Source of the DNA: Microbacterium testaceum StLB037
Lineage (GTDB): Bacteria > Actinomycetota > Actinomycetes > Actinomycetales > Microbacteriaceae
Direction: 5' to 3'
DNA length: 64,000 nucleotides
Assembly: GCF_900104345.1 (NCBI RefSeq)
Contig: NZ_FNJN01000005.1
Location: forward strand, 186,001-250,000
Both the position numbers and the translations under genes were made by a program. Below the pieces are notes generated by a model. The model saw only the letters and a program-made list of their open reading frames with translations. It did not search any database and was not told the DNA's origin. Below, piece by piece: positions 27,712-36,432 of the stretch (position 1 is the stretch's first letter; every line of letters begins with the position of its first letter).

Positions 27712-28281
27712 TCAGCGCGTGTCGCGGTCGGTTCCCGACCAGAGGTCGCCGCACTCCACGAGGTCGGCCTCCTGCGCGATGAGGTACGGGCGGGCCCCGA
27801 TGTCACCCGTCACCGCCACTGAGATCCCCGCCCAGTGCGCGCGACCGAGCAGCACCGGGTGACCGGGCGCGCCGTCGTAGGTGGCCTGCGCGAGGGCGCC
27901 GGGTTCCGCTCGGCGCGCGAGGCGGGCGACGGCTGTCGCCGGGACGTCGGGGGTGTCGACGGGCAGCACCACGACGGCGTCGGAGGACCCGGATGCCACG
28001 ACCTCGAGCCCTGCGCGCAGCGATGCGGCCACGCCGGTGGCCCACTCGTCGACGCGCACGATCGCCGTACCCGCCGGGACGAGACCCGCGGCCTCGTCGA
28101 AGCCGGCGCCGAGCGCGACCGCGACGTCGCGGCATCCCCCCTCCCGCAGGGCCCGAACGGCGAGGGCGAGCCACGGGGTGCCGGCGGAGGTGCGCGCGAG
28201 GGCCTTGGGCCCCCCGAACCGACGCCCCGCGCCCGCGGCCAGCACGAGTCCCGACACGGTTCCGGGAAGGGCGGCGGGCAT
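27712..28281 (-). CDS. mocA: Molybdenum cofactor nucleotidyltransferase, MocA-like
   Basis: 189 residues. The NTP-binding start LVLAAGAGRRFGGPKAL and the DTPDVP metal-binding block identify the MobA-like NTP transferase superfamily. In the MocA subgroup the enzyme turns Mo-molybdopterin into the cytosine dinucleotide form used by xanthine-dehydrogenase-type enzymes. It is divergent from XdhC, which fits this role. There is no Shine-Dalgarno sequence; TACGCT (28291-28296) lies 9 bp upstream of the ATG, or 3 bp before an alternative GTG two codons earlier. Confidence 0.85.
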   Translation of the reverse strand: MPAALPGTVSGLVLAAGAGRRFGGPKALARTSAGTPWLALAVRALREGGCRDVAVALGAGFDEAAGLVPAGTAIVRVDEWATGVAASLRAGLEVVASGSSDAVVVLPVDTPDVPATAVARLARRAEPGALAQATYDGAPGHPVLLGRAHWAGISVAVTGDIGARPYLIAQEADLVECGDLWSGTDRDTR

Positions 28282-28293
28282 GGTCACGACAGC

Positions 28294-28325
28294 GTAGCGT
28301 GCGCGAAACACGCCCCGATTACGGT
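28294..28325 (+). promoter_or_regulatory. GlnR-like box and leaderless promoter of xdhC
   Basis: GTAGC (28294-28298), 6 bp, GAAAC (28305-28309), exactly 10 bp, TACGGT (28320-28325), 7 bp, then the ATG. The same GAAAC-N10-TAnnnT geometry occurs at five other promoters in the window. GTAGC matches the GTnAC half-site at four of five positions. Confidence 0.65.
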
Positions 28326-28332
28326 CGCATCC

Positions 28333-29298
28333 ATGCTCGAACTGGCCGCCGACCTGGTGCCGCTGATCGACGCGGGCGTACCCGTGGCGGCCGTCACCGT
28401 CACGGCCGTCGTGCGCAGCGCCCCCCGCGGCGTGGGCGCGACGCTCGCCGTCACGCGGGACGCGCGGGTGATCGGATCCATCTCGGGTGGCTGCGTCGAG
28501 AGCGACGCGGTCATGCTCGGTCTCGACGCGCTGCGCACCGGGACCGTGCGCCGAGCGCGCTTCGGCTTCGGCGACGACGACGCGATCGCGCCCATCGCCG
28601 CCGGGCTCGCGTGCGGCGGAGCCGTCGACGTCGTCGCCTACCGGGTCGACGCCGCGCACCGCGACGCGCTGATCGCGGCGCGAGACGGTCGCGAGGCGTC
28701 GCTGCGCCTCGAGCTCGACGGCGAGCCGCTGGTGCTGCACCGCCCCGCTCCCCCGCGGCTGATCATCCTCGGCGCCGGCGAGCACGCCGCGGCCTTGTGC
28801 CGAGTGGGCGCGGCGGCCGGCTTCGCGGTGACCGTATGCGACGACTGGGCGCTGCTCGTGACGCGGGACCGCTTCCCCGACGCCACCGACCTCGTCGTCG
28901 GAGCACCCCACGAGGTCCTCGCCGCTCTCCCCGCCCCCGACGAACGGACGGCGGTGTGCGTCCTCACCCACGACGAACGCCTCGACGTCCCCGCGATCCG
29001 CGTGGCGCTGCGCCTGCCGGTGGGCTTCGTCGGCGCGATGGGAGCCCGAGCCACCGTCTCGCGCCGCGCCGCCCTGCTCCGCGCCGCCGGAGTGACGGAT
29101 GCCGAGCTCTCCCGCCTCCACTCCCCCCTGGGGCTCGACCTGGGTGGACGCTCCCCCGAAGAGACGGCCCTGTCGGTGATCGCCGAGATCGTGGCATCCC
29201 GGAACGCGGCCGACGCCCGCCCGCTCCGCGACGCCGGCGAACGCCGCCTGCACGCGATCGCGGGCGGCAGCGCGTCCTGCGCGGTGAGGAGCGCGTGA
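28333..29298 (+). CDS. xdhC: XdhC/CoxI-family molybdoenzyme maturation factor
   Basis: 321 residues. The N-terminal XdhC/CoxI domain has GSISGGCVESDAV, and the C-terminal Rossmann domain has LIILGAGEHAAALCR and a GAMGARATVSRR block. XdhC binds molybdenum cofactor and inserts its sulfurated form into xanthine dehydrogenase. It sits beside MocA and an 8-oxoguanine-deaminase-like gene; the hydroxylase it would serve is encoded at 50448-54157. Confidence 0.93.
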   Translation: MLELAADLVPLIDAGVPVAAVTVTAVVRSAPRGVGATLAVTRDARVIGSISGGCVESDAVMLGLDALRTGTVRRARFGFGDDDAIAPIAAGLACGGAVDVVAYRVDAAHRDALIAARDGREASLRLELDGEPLVLHRPAPPRLIILGAGEHAAALCRVGAAAGFAVTVCDDWALLVTRDRFPDATDLVVGAPHEVLAALPAPDERTAVCVLTHDERLDVPAIRVALRLPVGFVGAMGARATVSRRAALLRAAGVTDAELSRLHSPLGLDLGGRSPEETALSVIAEIVASRNAADARPLRDAGERRLHAIAGGSASCAVRSA

Positions 29299-30593
29299 GC
29301 GTCGTCGTCGTCCGCGGAGCGGTCGCCGTCGTGGAGGGACCCGGTCGCGTGCGCACGGGCGACGTCGTCCTCGTCGACGGGATGGTCGTCGAGGCAGCGG
29401 ACACGACGGATGCCGAGATCATCGACGCGACCGGCTGCGTCGTCACACCGGGTCTGGTCAACGCCCACCATCACCTCCTGCAGACGGCGTTCCGGACGTT
29501 GCCGGGAACCCGCGGCATCCCGATGCGCGACTGGCTCCCGGCCATGGCCGGGGCCTACGCCGAGGCGCGCGTCGATCCCGAACTGACCGGGCTCGCCGCC
29601 CGCGCCGGCCTCGCCGAAGCACTGCTGAGCGGAGTGACGACCGTGGCCGACCACCACCTGACCTGGCCCGCCGAGGCGGACGGCGTCGGGATGGCCCGAG
29701 CGGCGGCCCGCGCGGCGACCGACCTCGGCGCCCGCCTGGTGTTCGTGCGAGGAGCGGCGCGCGACGACCCGCAGACCGCGGCCGCGTCGGCGGAGGCGAT
29801 CGTCTCGGCCCTCGTCCCCGGCCGCCCCGGCGGGATCTCGGCCGACGGCATGCTCCAGGTCGCGGTGGGCCCGGCCGGTGTGCACAGCGACCCCCGCGAG
29901 ACCTTCACCCTGCTCGGCGAGGTCGCCCGGCGCCACGGACTCCGTCGGCGCACGCAGGCCAACGAGGTCGTCGACGTCGCGATCGCCCTCGAGCGCTACG
30001 GCAGGCGTCCCCTCGATCTGCTCGACGACTGGGGCTGGCTCGCCCCTGACGTCACCCTCGCCCACCTGTGCGACATCTCGGATGACGAGATCGCCCGGGT
30101 CGCGGCATCCGGAGCCTCCGCCACCCATGCGCCCGGCTGCGACGTGCCCATGGGGTGGGGGGTCGCGCCGGTGCGGCGCCTCCTCGACGCCGGCGTCGCC
30201 GTCGGACTCGGAACGAGCGGAGGGGGCAGCAACGATGCGGGGCACCTGCTCGCCGACGCGCGCTTGGCGATGCAGGTGTCGGCCCTCGTCGGTCCGCAGC
30301 TCGCGGCATCCGACGTCCTGACCATGGCCGGCGCGGGCTCGGCCGACGGGCTCGGGCGACCCGAGCTCGGCCGCCTCGTCGCGGGCTCGGCCGCAGACCT
30401 CTGCGTGTGGGACGTGTCGGGTGTCGCCGACGCCGGCGTAGCCGATCCGGTCGCGGGGCTGCTCTGGGCGGCACCCGGTCGTCGCCCCCGCACGGTCGTC
30501 GTCGGTGGACGCACGGTCGTCGACGACGGGCGACTCGTGCGCGCCGACGAGCGCGAGATCGTCGGCGCACTGTTCGAGAGGGTGGGACGATGA
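29295..30593 (+). CDS. 8-oxoguanine deaminase-like amidohydrolase
   Basis: 432 residues from GTG, preceded by GAGGAGC and overlapping xdhC by GTGA. The metal site is NAHHHLLQTAFRTLPGTRG and VADHHLTW, and near the C-terminus a long SGGGSNDAGHLL block replaces the usual Asp loop. This pattern is found in 8-oxoguanine deaminases and related hydroxy-triazine hydrolases of the AtzB/TrzN branch. Deaminating 8-oxoguanine would yield urate, which links it to the purine cluster. A different purine or triazine substrate is possible. Confidence 0.82.
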   Translation: MSVVVVRGAVAVVEGPGRVRTGDVVLVDGMVVEAADTTDAEIIDATGCVVTPGLVNAHHHLLQTAFRTLPGTRGIPMRDWLPAMAGAYAEARVDPELTGLAARAGLAEALLSGVTTVADHHLTWPAEADGVGMARAAARAATDLGARLVFVRGAARDDPQTAAASAEAIVSALVPGRPGGISADGMLQVAVGPAGVHSDPRETFTLLGEVARRHGLRRRTQANEVVDVAIALERYGRRPLDLLDDWGWLAPDVTLAHLCDISDDEIARVAASGASATHAPGCDVPMGWGVAPVRRLLDAGVAVGLGTSGGGSNDAGHLLADARLAMQVSALVGPQLAASDVLTMAGAGSADGLGRPELGRLVAGSAADLCVWDVSGVADAGVADPVAGLLWAAPGRRPRTVVVGGRTVVDDGRLVRADEREIVGALFERVGR

Positions 30594-31213
30594 CGACCAT
30601 GGCTCCCGTGATGGACACCCCGAGCAGCGACGAACGCCTGGGCGCGCACCTGCGCGGTCTGCGCAAGGCGCGCGGACTTACCCTCACCCAGCTCGCCGAG
30701 GCGGCGACCCTGTCGCACCCCTTCCTCAGCCAGTTGGAGCGGGGCCTGGCCCGGCCCAGCATGGCCAGCCTGGAACGGCTCGCCCGGGCGCTCGGGACCA
30801 GCCGCGTCGAACTGCTCGCGGGATCGGAGCCGCCGCGCGCCGACCACGACGCCGAACCCTCGTTCGTCGCCGCCGACGAGGGCGTCATCGGACCGTACGC
30901 CGAGGGCACCGCCCGGCTCCTCGCCGAGGGCCCGCGCCGTTTCGAACCCCTCGAGTTCACCGGATCGAACGCCGCGGCCGGCGACCACTACGTGCACGAC
31001 GAAGACGAGTTCCTCACGGTCCTCGAGGGGTCGATCATCATCTCGTTCGGCGGGTTCGGCGAGCGCACTCTGCGCGTCGGCGACTCGGTCTACTGCCGCT
31101 CGGGTACCCCGCACCGCTGGCACTCGCCCGACGGTTCGACGTACCGACTACTCATCGTGAAAGAGCTCGTGCACGGCGGGGCCGACGACCTGATCGAACA
31201 GGAGAACACGTGA
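30590..31213 (+). CDS. XRE-family regulator with C-terminal cupin
   Basis: 207 residues. The helix-turn-helix (LRGLRKARGLTLTQLAEAAT, HPFLSQLERG) is followed by a linker and a cupin beta-barrel (HYVHDEDEFLTVLEG, VYCRSGTPHRWHS) that may bind a metal or a small effector. It is coupled to its neighbours by ATGA and GTGA overlaps, so it likely controls this operon. Confidence 0.92.
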   Translation: MTTMAPVMDTPSSDERLGAHLRGLRKARGLTLTQLAEAATLSHPFLSQLERGLARPSMASLERLARALGTSRVELLAGSEPPRADHDAEPSFVAADEGVIGPYAEGTARLLAEGPRRFEPLEFTGSNAAAGDHYVHDEDEFLTVLEGSIIISFGGFGERTLRVGDSVYCRSGTPHRWHSPDGSTYRLLIVKELVHGGADDLIEQENT

Positions 31214-32157
31214 GCGCAGGCGTCACCTTCGAAGCCGTCGTGCGCCGGCGGCGCGATGCCGCGGACGGCGTCGTCGTCCTCGATCTCGAGCGGTCGACCG
31301 GCGCCCTGCCGCACTGGTCACCCGGGGCGCACATCGACGTCGTCCTGCCCGGTGGGATCGAACGGCAGTACTCGTTGTGCGGCTCGCCGACCGAGCGCGG
31401 CACCTGGCGGATCGGCGTCCTGCGGGAGCGCGAGGGATCGGTCTGGCTGCACGAGAACGCCCACGTCGGGTCGGCCCTGCGGGTGCGCGGGCCCGCCAAC
31501 CACTTCCTGTTCGCCCCCACCGCGGGGCGCTCGTACGTCTTCGTCGCGGGAGGCATCGGCATCACCCCGATCGTGCCGATGATCGAGGCCGCCGAGGCCG
31601 CCGGCGCCGAGTGGACCCTGCTCTACGTCGGGCGGTCGCGTTCCACCATGGCCTTCGTCGACGAGCTCGAGGCGCAGTACGGCCCGCGGGTCGAGGTGTA
31701 CGCCGCGGACGAGGGCCGCCGCCTCGACCTCGCCGCCCGTTTCGAGACGCCCGTCACACGCACCGTCGTGTACGCGTGCGGACCCGCGCGCCTTCTCGAG
31801 GGACTGGATGCCGCGATGTCGGGCTGGCCCCGCGGGAGCCTCCACGTCGAGCGGTTCGAGGCGAAGGTGCTCGGCCCTCCCGTGTGGCAGGAACCGTTCG
31901 AGGTCGACCTCATGATGTCGGGGCTGACGGTGACGGTGCCACCCGAGCGGTCGGTGCTCGACGTCATCGAGGAGCAGGGCATCGTCGTCCCCTCGAGCTG
32001 CCGCGTGGGCACCTGCGGCACGTGCGAGGTCGCCGTGATCGACGGCGACATCGAGCACCGCGATTCGGTGCTCTCCCCCGAGGAGCAGGATGCCAACCGC
32101 TCGATGATGCCGTGCGTCTCGCGCGCCGCCTGCCCGCGGATCACGCTCGAGCTGTAG
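31210..32157 (+). CDS. Phthalate-dioxygenase-reductase-like FMN/2Fe-2S protein
   Basis: 315 residues. A flavin-binding barrel (HIDVVLPGGIERQYSLCG) is followed by an NAD(P)H domain (VAGGIGITPIVPMI, VVYACGP) and a C-terminal plant-type 2Fe-2S ferredoxin (SCRVGTCGTCEV, later MMPCVSRA). This is the VanB/HpxE class, which hands electrons to a Rieske oxygenase. No oxygenase gene is adjacent or elsewhere in the window, so the partner is missing here. HpxE in Klebsiella purine catabolism is a close functional analogy. Confidence 0.9.
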   Translation: MSAGVTFEAVVRRRRDAADGVVVLDLERSTGALPHWSPGAHIDVVLPGGIERQYSLCGSPTERGTWRIGVLREREGSVWLHENAHVGSALRVRGPANHFLFAPTAGRSYVFVAGGIGITPIVPMIEAAEAAGAEWTLLYVGRSRSTMAFVDELEAQYGPRVEVYAADEGRRLDLAARFETPVTRTVVYACGPARLLEGLDAAMSGWPRGSLHVERFEAKVLGPPVWQEPFEVDLMMSGLTVTVPPERSVLDVIEEQGIVVPSSCRVGTCGTCEVAVIDGDIEHRDSVLSPEEQDANRSMMPCVSRAACPRITLEL

Positions 32158-32171
32158 GCGCTCGCGAGTGA

Positions 32172-32208
32172 GTACATTCTGTACAATTTGCACATTCGAG
32201 ACTATGCT
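32172..32208 (+). promoter_or_regulatory. Promoter and operator of the toxin-antitoxin pair
   Basis: TGTACA (32180-32185) and TATGCT (32203-32208) are 17 bp apart, and the ATG follows 6 bp later, so the mRNA is probably leaderless. The palindrome GTACATTCTGTAC (32172-32184) overlaps the -35 and is a fitting autoregulatory operator. Confidence 0.7.
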
Positions 32209-32214
32209 GTCGTC

Positions 32215-32478
32215 ATGAGTCAGATCGCCGTGACAGACGCCCGTGCTCGCCTGTCGGCGATCATCGACGACGCCCGTGACGAGCCGGTCTACCTCACTCG
32301 TCACAATCGCCCCGTCGCCGCGATCGTCGACGCGGCTCAGTTGGAGCAACTGCTCGAGGACGCCGAAGAACTGGCCGACATCCGGGCCGTGGACGCCGCG
32401 TGGGACGAGACGGACCGGCTCGCCGAGACTCCCGTTCCCTGGGATGAGGTCAAACGCGACCTCGGCCTTCTCTCGTGA
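32215..32478 (+). CDS. Antitoxin, Phd/YefM/RelB-like
   Basis: 87 residues from the ATG at 32215. The N-terminal DNA-binding part reads IAVTDARARLSAIIDDA and HNRPVAAIVD, as in the Phd/YefM fold; the acidic C-terminal tail (LEDAEELADIRAVD) would wrap the toxin. It ends in a GTGA overlap with the toxin gene. Confidence 0.88.
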   Translation: MSQIAVTDARARLSAIIDDARDEPVYLTRHNRPVAAIVDAAQLEQLLEDAEELADIRAVDAAWDETDRLAETPVPWDEVKRDLGLLS

Positions 32479-32732
32479 CGTATCGGATCGACGTCCTCCC
32501 CGCCGCTGTCCGCGCAATCCGGAAACTGCCCCCCGAGGCGAAGCGGCGCATCCAGGCCGTCATCGACGTCTTGGCCGAAGAGCCCCGGCCGCCCGCGGCG
32601 AAGAGGGTGACCGCGCGGCCGGAATGGCGAGTGCGAACAGGTGACTATCGGGTGCTGTACCGGATCGAAGACGAGGTGCTGACGATCGTGGTCGTCCACG
32701 CCGGTCATCGCCGAGACGTTTACGAGAAGTAG
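32475..32732 (+). CDS. RelE/ParE-superfamily toxin
   Basis: 85 residues (GTG start). Core motifs are LPAAVRAIRKLPPEAKRRI, EWRVRTGDYRVLYRI and VVHAGHRRDVYEK; the terminal His-Arg-x-x-x-Tyr ending is the RelE mRNA-interferase pattern. With the preceding antitoxin it forms a complete type II module. Confidence 0.9.
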   Translation: MTYRIDVLPAAVRAIRKLPPEAKRRIQAVIDVLAEEPRPPAAKRVTARPEWRVRTGDYRVLYRIEDEVLTIVVVHAGHRRDVYEK

Positions 32733-32738
32733 CCACCC

Positions 32739-33998
32739 TCAGCATCCACCCGCCTCGTTCTCGTCGCCTGACGCCCGCCCCGCGGAGGCCGCGACCGGAG
32801 GGGCCCAGACGGCGGCGACCACGAGCGGAACGGCGAGCAGCAGCCAGGCCGCGGCCGGAACCGTGGTCCAGCCGAGCAGCGCGCCGACCGCGACGTTGCC
32901 GAGGAGCACGGCCACGCCGCCGCACGTCGAGAGCAGACCGAAGAACGATCCGGTCGGCAGCATCTCGGCGAACCGTGGGACGAGTCCCTGCGCCGTGGGA
33001 TTGGTGGTCAGGTGACCGATGACGACGAGCCCCGCGGCGACGAACACGGCCACCACGCGCCCCGAGGCGTCGAGCGGAACGACGACACTCGCGGCGACCA
33101 CGACGAATCCGGCGGACGAGAGCCCGTACCCCGCCCGCAGAGCACGGGCCGCGCCCACGCGGTGGCACCAGCGCGACACCGGCAACTGCAGCACGAGCGT
33201 GAGCGCCGAGACCCACGCGAACATCGCCGCGACCACCCCCGGGCCCGCGTCGGCACGCGCGAGCTGGAGGGGAAGCGCGAGGTAGAGCTGATTGAAGGCC
33301 AGCAGGTCCGCCGCGTGCAGGGCCGAAAAGGCCACGAACCGTCGGTCGCGGAGCGACCACCAACGTCCGTGGATGCCCCGCTCCGCCGCCGCGGGCGTCC
33401 GACGCGGCAGAGCGAGGGCGAGGAACACGGCGATCAGCACGAACAGGGCGGCCCCGGCCAGAGCCACCACCACGAACCCCCACCCGAGCAGAGCGGCTCC
33501 CAGCAGCGGGCCGAGCACCGCCCCGAACTCACCCGCGACGCTCAGCCACGCGAACAGCGAGGCGCGGGACCTCACACCCGCGGGGGCGCGGCGCTGCTCG
33601 GCATCCGCCACGAGGATGTTGACCCCCGGCGAGAAGAGGGCGCCGCCGAGACCCGTGAGCACGGTCCCCCCGATGAAGAGGGCGAGCTGCGGGGCCGGCG
33701 CGAGCAGTGACAGGGCGAGCGTGGCGAAGCCGAGCACGCGCACGGCACACCCGGCGAGGATCGTCCGCCGCGCACCGAAGCGGTCGGCGAGCACCCCGCC
33801 GACCAGGAACATGCCCTGCTGCGCGAAGGTGCGCACCCCCAGGATCAGCCCGATCGCGGCGGCGGTCAGCCCGAAGTCATCGGTGAGCACGAGCGCGAGG
33901 AACGGGACGACGGCGAAGAAGCCCACGTTGAACAGCAGCTGGGTTCCCAGCAGCGCCGGCGTGCGGGCGGCACGGGGCGGGGCGGGAATGACAGGCAC
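32739..33998 (-). CDS. Major facilitator superfamily transporter
   Basis: 419 residues from the GTG at 33998 (CGGAGATCGCC upstream). Twelve hydrophobic segments, with the loop 2-3 motif GGVLADRFGARRTILAG, identify a drug-exporter-like MFS protein. The substrate is unknown. It is convergent with the toxin gene and divergent from the deaminase operon. Confidence 0.88.
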   Translation of the reverse strand: MPVIPAPPRAARTPALLGTQLLFNVGFFAVVPFLALVLTDDFGLTAAAIGLILGVRTFAQQGMFLVGGVLADRFGARRTILAGCAVRVLGFATLALSLLAPAPQLALFIGGTVLTGLGGALFSPGVNILVADAEQRRAPAGVRSRASLFAWLSVAGEFGAVLGPLLGAALLGWGFVVVALAGAALFVLIAVFLALALPRRTPAAAERGIHGRWWSLRDRRFVAFSALHAADLLAFNQLYLALPLQLARADAGPGVVAAMFAWVSALTLVLQLPVSRWCHRVGAARALRAGYGLSSAGFVVVAASVVVPLDASGRVVAVFVAAGLVVIGHLTTNPTAQGLVPRFAEMLPTGSFFGLLSTCGGVAVLLGNVAVGALLGWTTVPAAAWLLLAVPLVVAAVWAPPVAASAGRASGDENEAGGC

Positions 33999-34106
33999 GG
34001 CGATCTCCGGGGGTGGGGGCGGTGACCGCCCGGACGATCCTGCCACTTCCGCGGGCGAGCTCACCAACGCGGGGCGGCGGACGTGGTCGCGGTGCGGGCG
34101 GCGGCG

Positions 34107-34170
34107 GCGACGAGAACAGGCTGATCGAGCGAAAACAGCCTGTCGTCGTGGCATCCCCTGTTCTCGTCGC
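34107..34170. repeat. Palindromic element G (64 bp)
   Basis: A perfect 14-bp inverted repeat, GCGACGAGAACAGG at 34107-34120 and its complement at 34157-34170, with a second nested inverted repeat (ACAGGCTG at 34116-34123, CAGCCTGT at 34136-34143). It lies in the 379-bp divergent gap 33999-34377, which holds no gene. Confidence 0.75.
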
Positions 34171-34218
34171 ACCCGACACGACGGATGCCGCAGCCTGTCC
34201 GACAACTTTGTCGAGAGG

Positions 34219-34261
34219 GTCACGCGGGGGAAATACAGCGGAAACGCGCGGTTCCTAGCAT
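34219..34261 (+). promoter_or_regulatory. GlnR-like triple box and promoter of the deaminase operon
   Basis: GTCAC (34219-34223), 6 bp, GAAAT (34230-34234), 6 bp, GAAAC (34241-34245), exactly 10 bp, TAGCAT (34256-34261). The 11-bp phasing is that of GlnR direct repeats. An additional small palindrome, ACATCGCCGGATGT, follows at 34264-34280 around the predicted transcript start. Confidence 0.72.
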
Positions 34262-34377
34262 CGGAACATCGCCGGATGTTGGTCACACCAACACTGACGC
34301 CGCCGCCTCGAGCGGCTCGCCCCGCTGCTGTGGCTCCCGTCTCGACGCCTGTCTTCTCGACTCCTCCGGAGGCCCTC

Positions 34378-35628
34378 GTGTCTGCCGCTCCACCCGTCTC
34401 GATCGCCGCACTGCGCGGCGTGCGCCTGGCCTCGGGCGCCCTCGTCGACATCGCGATCGACGGCGACGAGGTGCTCGCCGTGGTGCCGGCCGGCAGCCCC
34501 CTCCCCGAGACCGACGGAGACATCCTCGACCTCGACGGGTACGTCGTCACGGCCGCGGGAGCGGAACCGCACGCGCACCTCGACAAATCCCAGTCCTGGG
34601 ATGCCATCGACCCCCCGTTCGGCGACCTCGAGCGCGCCATCGAGAGCTGGCACGCCTTCGCCCTGACCCTCGACGAGGACGACACCCTCGAGCGGGCGCG
34701 CGCCACGGCATCGCGGATGCTGGCATCGGGCATCACCGCGATTCGGACGCACGTCGATCTGCTGCGCGGAGAAGACGCGCTGACCGGCGTGCGCGCCCTC
34801 GTCCGCTTGCGCGCCGAGCTCGACGGGATCATGGACCTCGAACTCGTCGCCCTCGGCGGACCGACCGTAGCCGACGAGGTCTTCGACGCCGCGCTGGACG
34901 CGGGAGTCGACCTGGTGGGCGGAGCTCCGCACCTCGCCGAGGACCCGATCGCCGACCTCGAACGACTCATCGCCCTGGCTCGCCGCCGCGACGTCGGGCT
35001 CGACCTGCACACCGACGAGAGCCTCGCCGGAGCCGACACCCTCGCCGCCTACGCGAGCGCGGTCACCGGGTGGCATCGCCCTCGCACCGCGGGGCACTGC
35101 GTGCGCCTGAGCATGATGCCCGCGACCGACCTCGAACCCCTCGCGGCCGCCGTCAGAGCCGCCGACATCGGCATCATCGCCCTCCCCATCACGAACCTCT
35201 ACCTCCAGGGCTGGGGCGCCGACCACGCCACCCCTCGCGGTATCGCTCCGATCCGCCGCCTCAAAGACGCGGGAGTGCGCGTCGCGGCCGGCGCCGACAA
35301 CGTGCGCGACCCGTTCAACCCCGTCGGACGGTGCGACCACCTCGAGACCGCCTCCCTGCTGGTCAGCGCCGGTCACCTCGCCCCCGCGGACGCCCTCGAC
35401 GCCGTGACCGTCGGCGCCCGAGACGTGATGAACCTCCCCTTCGCCGGACCCGTCGCCGGCGCCCGTGCCGACCTCGTCGCGGTGAAGGCCGACTCGCTCG
35501 GCGACACCGTGGCCTTCGCCAGCGCCGACCGCGTGGTGCTGCACCGGGGTCGGCTCGTGAGCCGCACCACCGTATCGACCCGAACCGCCGTCCCCACCCC
35601 GACCGCCGCGCCCGCGACGGCCTCCTGA
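34378..35628 (+). CDS. Cytosine/creatinine deaminase-like amidohydrolase
   Basis: 416 residues from the GTG at 34378 with GGAGG 5 bp upstream; an ATG at 34276 would add a Pro/Ala-rich 34-residue extension. CodA-type metal motifs are present: AEPHAHLDKS, LDLHTDES, TAGHCVRLSMM and AGADNVRDPFNPVG. The family deaminates cytosine, creatinine or related ring ureides. It is first in a run with an importer, an FAD oxidase and a creatininase-family enzyme, so a nitrogen heterocycle other than cytosine is plausible. Confidence 0.85.
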   Translation: MSAAPPVSIAALRGVRLASGALVDIAIDGDEVLAVVPAGSPLPETDGDILDLDGYVVTAAGAEPHAHLDKSQSWDAIDPPFGDLERAIESWHAFALTLDEDDTLERARATASRMLASGITAIRTHVDLLRGEDALTGVRALVRLRAELDGIMDLELVALGGPTVADEVFDAALDAGVDLVGGAPHLAEDPIADLERLIALARRRDVGLDLHTDESLAGADTLAAYASAVTGWHRPRTAGHCVRLSMMPATDLEPLAAAVRAADIGIIALPITNLYLQGWGADHATPRGIAPIRRLKDAGVRVAAGADNVRDPFNPVGRCDHLETASLLVSAGHLAPADALDAVTVGARDVMNLPFAGPVAGARADLVAVKADSLGDTVAFASADRVVLHRGRLVSRTTVSTRTAVPTPTAAPATAS

Positions 35629-35655
35629 CCACCCGAACGGAAAGCGAGCGCCCCC

Positions 35656-36432
35656 GTGACCTTGGCCTCTCCCGCTCCCGCAGACGTCGCGGCATCAACC
35701 GCCCCGCTGCTGGACTTCCGCAACGTCGCCATGACGTTCCCCAACGGCACCACCGCCCTCTCCGGCGTCGACCTCACCGTCCAGCGCGGCGAGTTCGTCA
35801 GCGTCGTCGGCCCCTCCGGCTGCGGCAAGTCGACCCTGCTGCGCATCGCCTCCGGCCTCGAGACGGCGAGCGAAGGCACCGCCACCGTCGCCACCGACCG
35901 CATCGGCTACGTCTTCCAGGACGCGACCCTGCTGCCGTGGCGCGATGTGCGCTCCAACGTCGAGCTGCTCGCCGAGCTCAACTGGCAGCCCAAGCGCGTC
36001 CGCGCGCCGAAAGCGCAGTGGGCGATCGACCTCGTCGGCCTCAACGGCTTCGAGAAGCACCTGCCCAAGCAGATGTCGGGCGGCATGAAGATGCGCACCT
36101 CGCTCGCCCGCTCCCTGACGCTCGACCCCGAACTGTTCCTCTTCGACGAGCCGTTCGGCGCGCTCGACGAGATCACCCGCGAACGCCTGAACGACGAACT
36201 GCTGAAGATCTTCGTCGCGCAGAAGTTCGGGGGGCTGTTCATCACCCACTCGGTCTCTGAGGCCGTCTACCTCTCCACCAAGGTCGTCGTGATGTCGGGC
36301 CGCCCCGGTCACCTCGTCGACACCTTCGAGGTCCCCTTCGACATGCCCCGCGATCCCGAGATCCGCTACACCGGCGAATTCGCGAAGCTCGTCGGCGAGG
36401 TCTCCCACGCCCTCCGGGAAGGACACTCATGA
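35656..36432 (+). CDS. ABC transporter ATPase, SsuB/TauB-like
   Basis: 258 residues. Walker A GPSGCGKSTL, Q-loop YVFQDATLLPW, a slightly altered signature (QMSGGMKMRTSLAR), Walker B LFLFDEPFGALDE and switch His in FITHSV. It forms an importer with the permease (ATGA overlap) and the binding protein at 37442. SsuB-like ATPases energise uptake of sulfonates, thiamin precursors and pyrimidine-like compounds. Confidence 0.93.
   Translation: MTLASPAPADVAASTAPLLDFRNVAMTFPNGTTALSGVDLTVQRGEFVSVVGPSGCGKSTLLRIASGLETASEGTATVATDRIGYVFQDATLLPWRDVRSNVELLAELNWQPKRVRAPKAQWAIDLVGLNGFEKHLPKQMSGGMKMRTSLARSLTLDPELFLFDEPFGALDEITRERLNDELLKIFVAQKFGGLFITHSVSEAVYLSTKVVVMSGRPGHLVDTFEVPFDMPRDPEIRYTGEFAKLVGEVSHALREGHS

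Noticed and set aside
34276-34377. ATG at 34276 as start of the deaminase-like gene
   Set aside because: It would add a Pro/Ala-rich tail without homology features, and the GTG at 34378 has a well-spaced GGAGG; a short-leader start at 34276 cannot be fully excluded.
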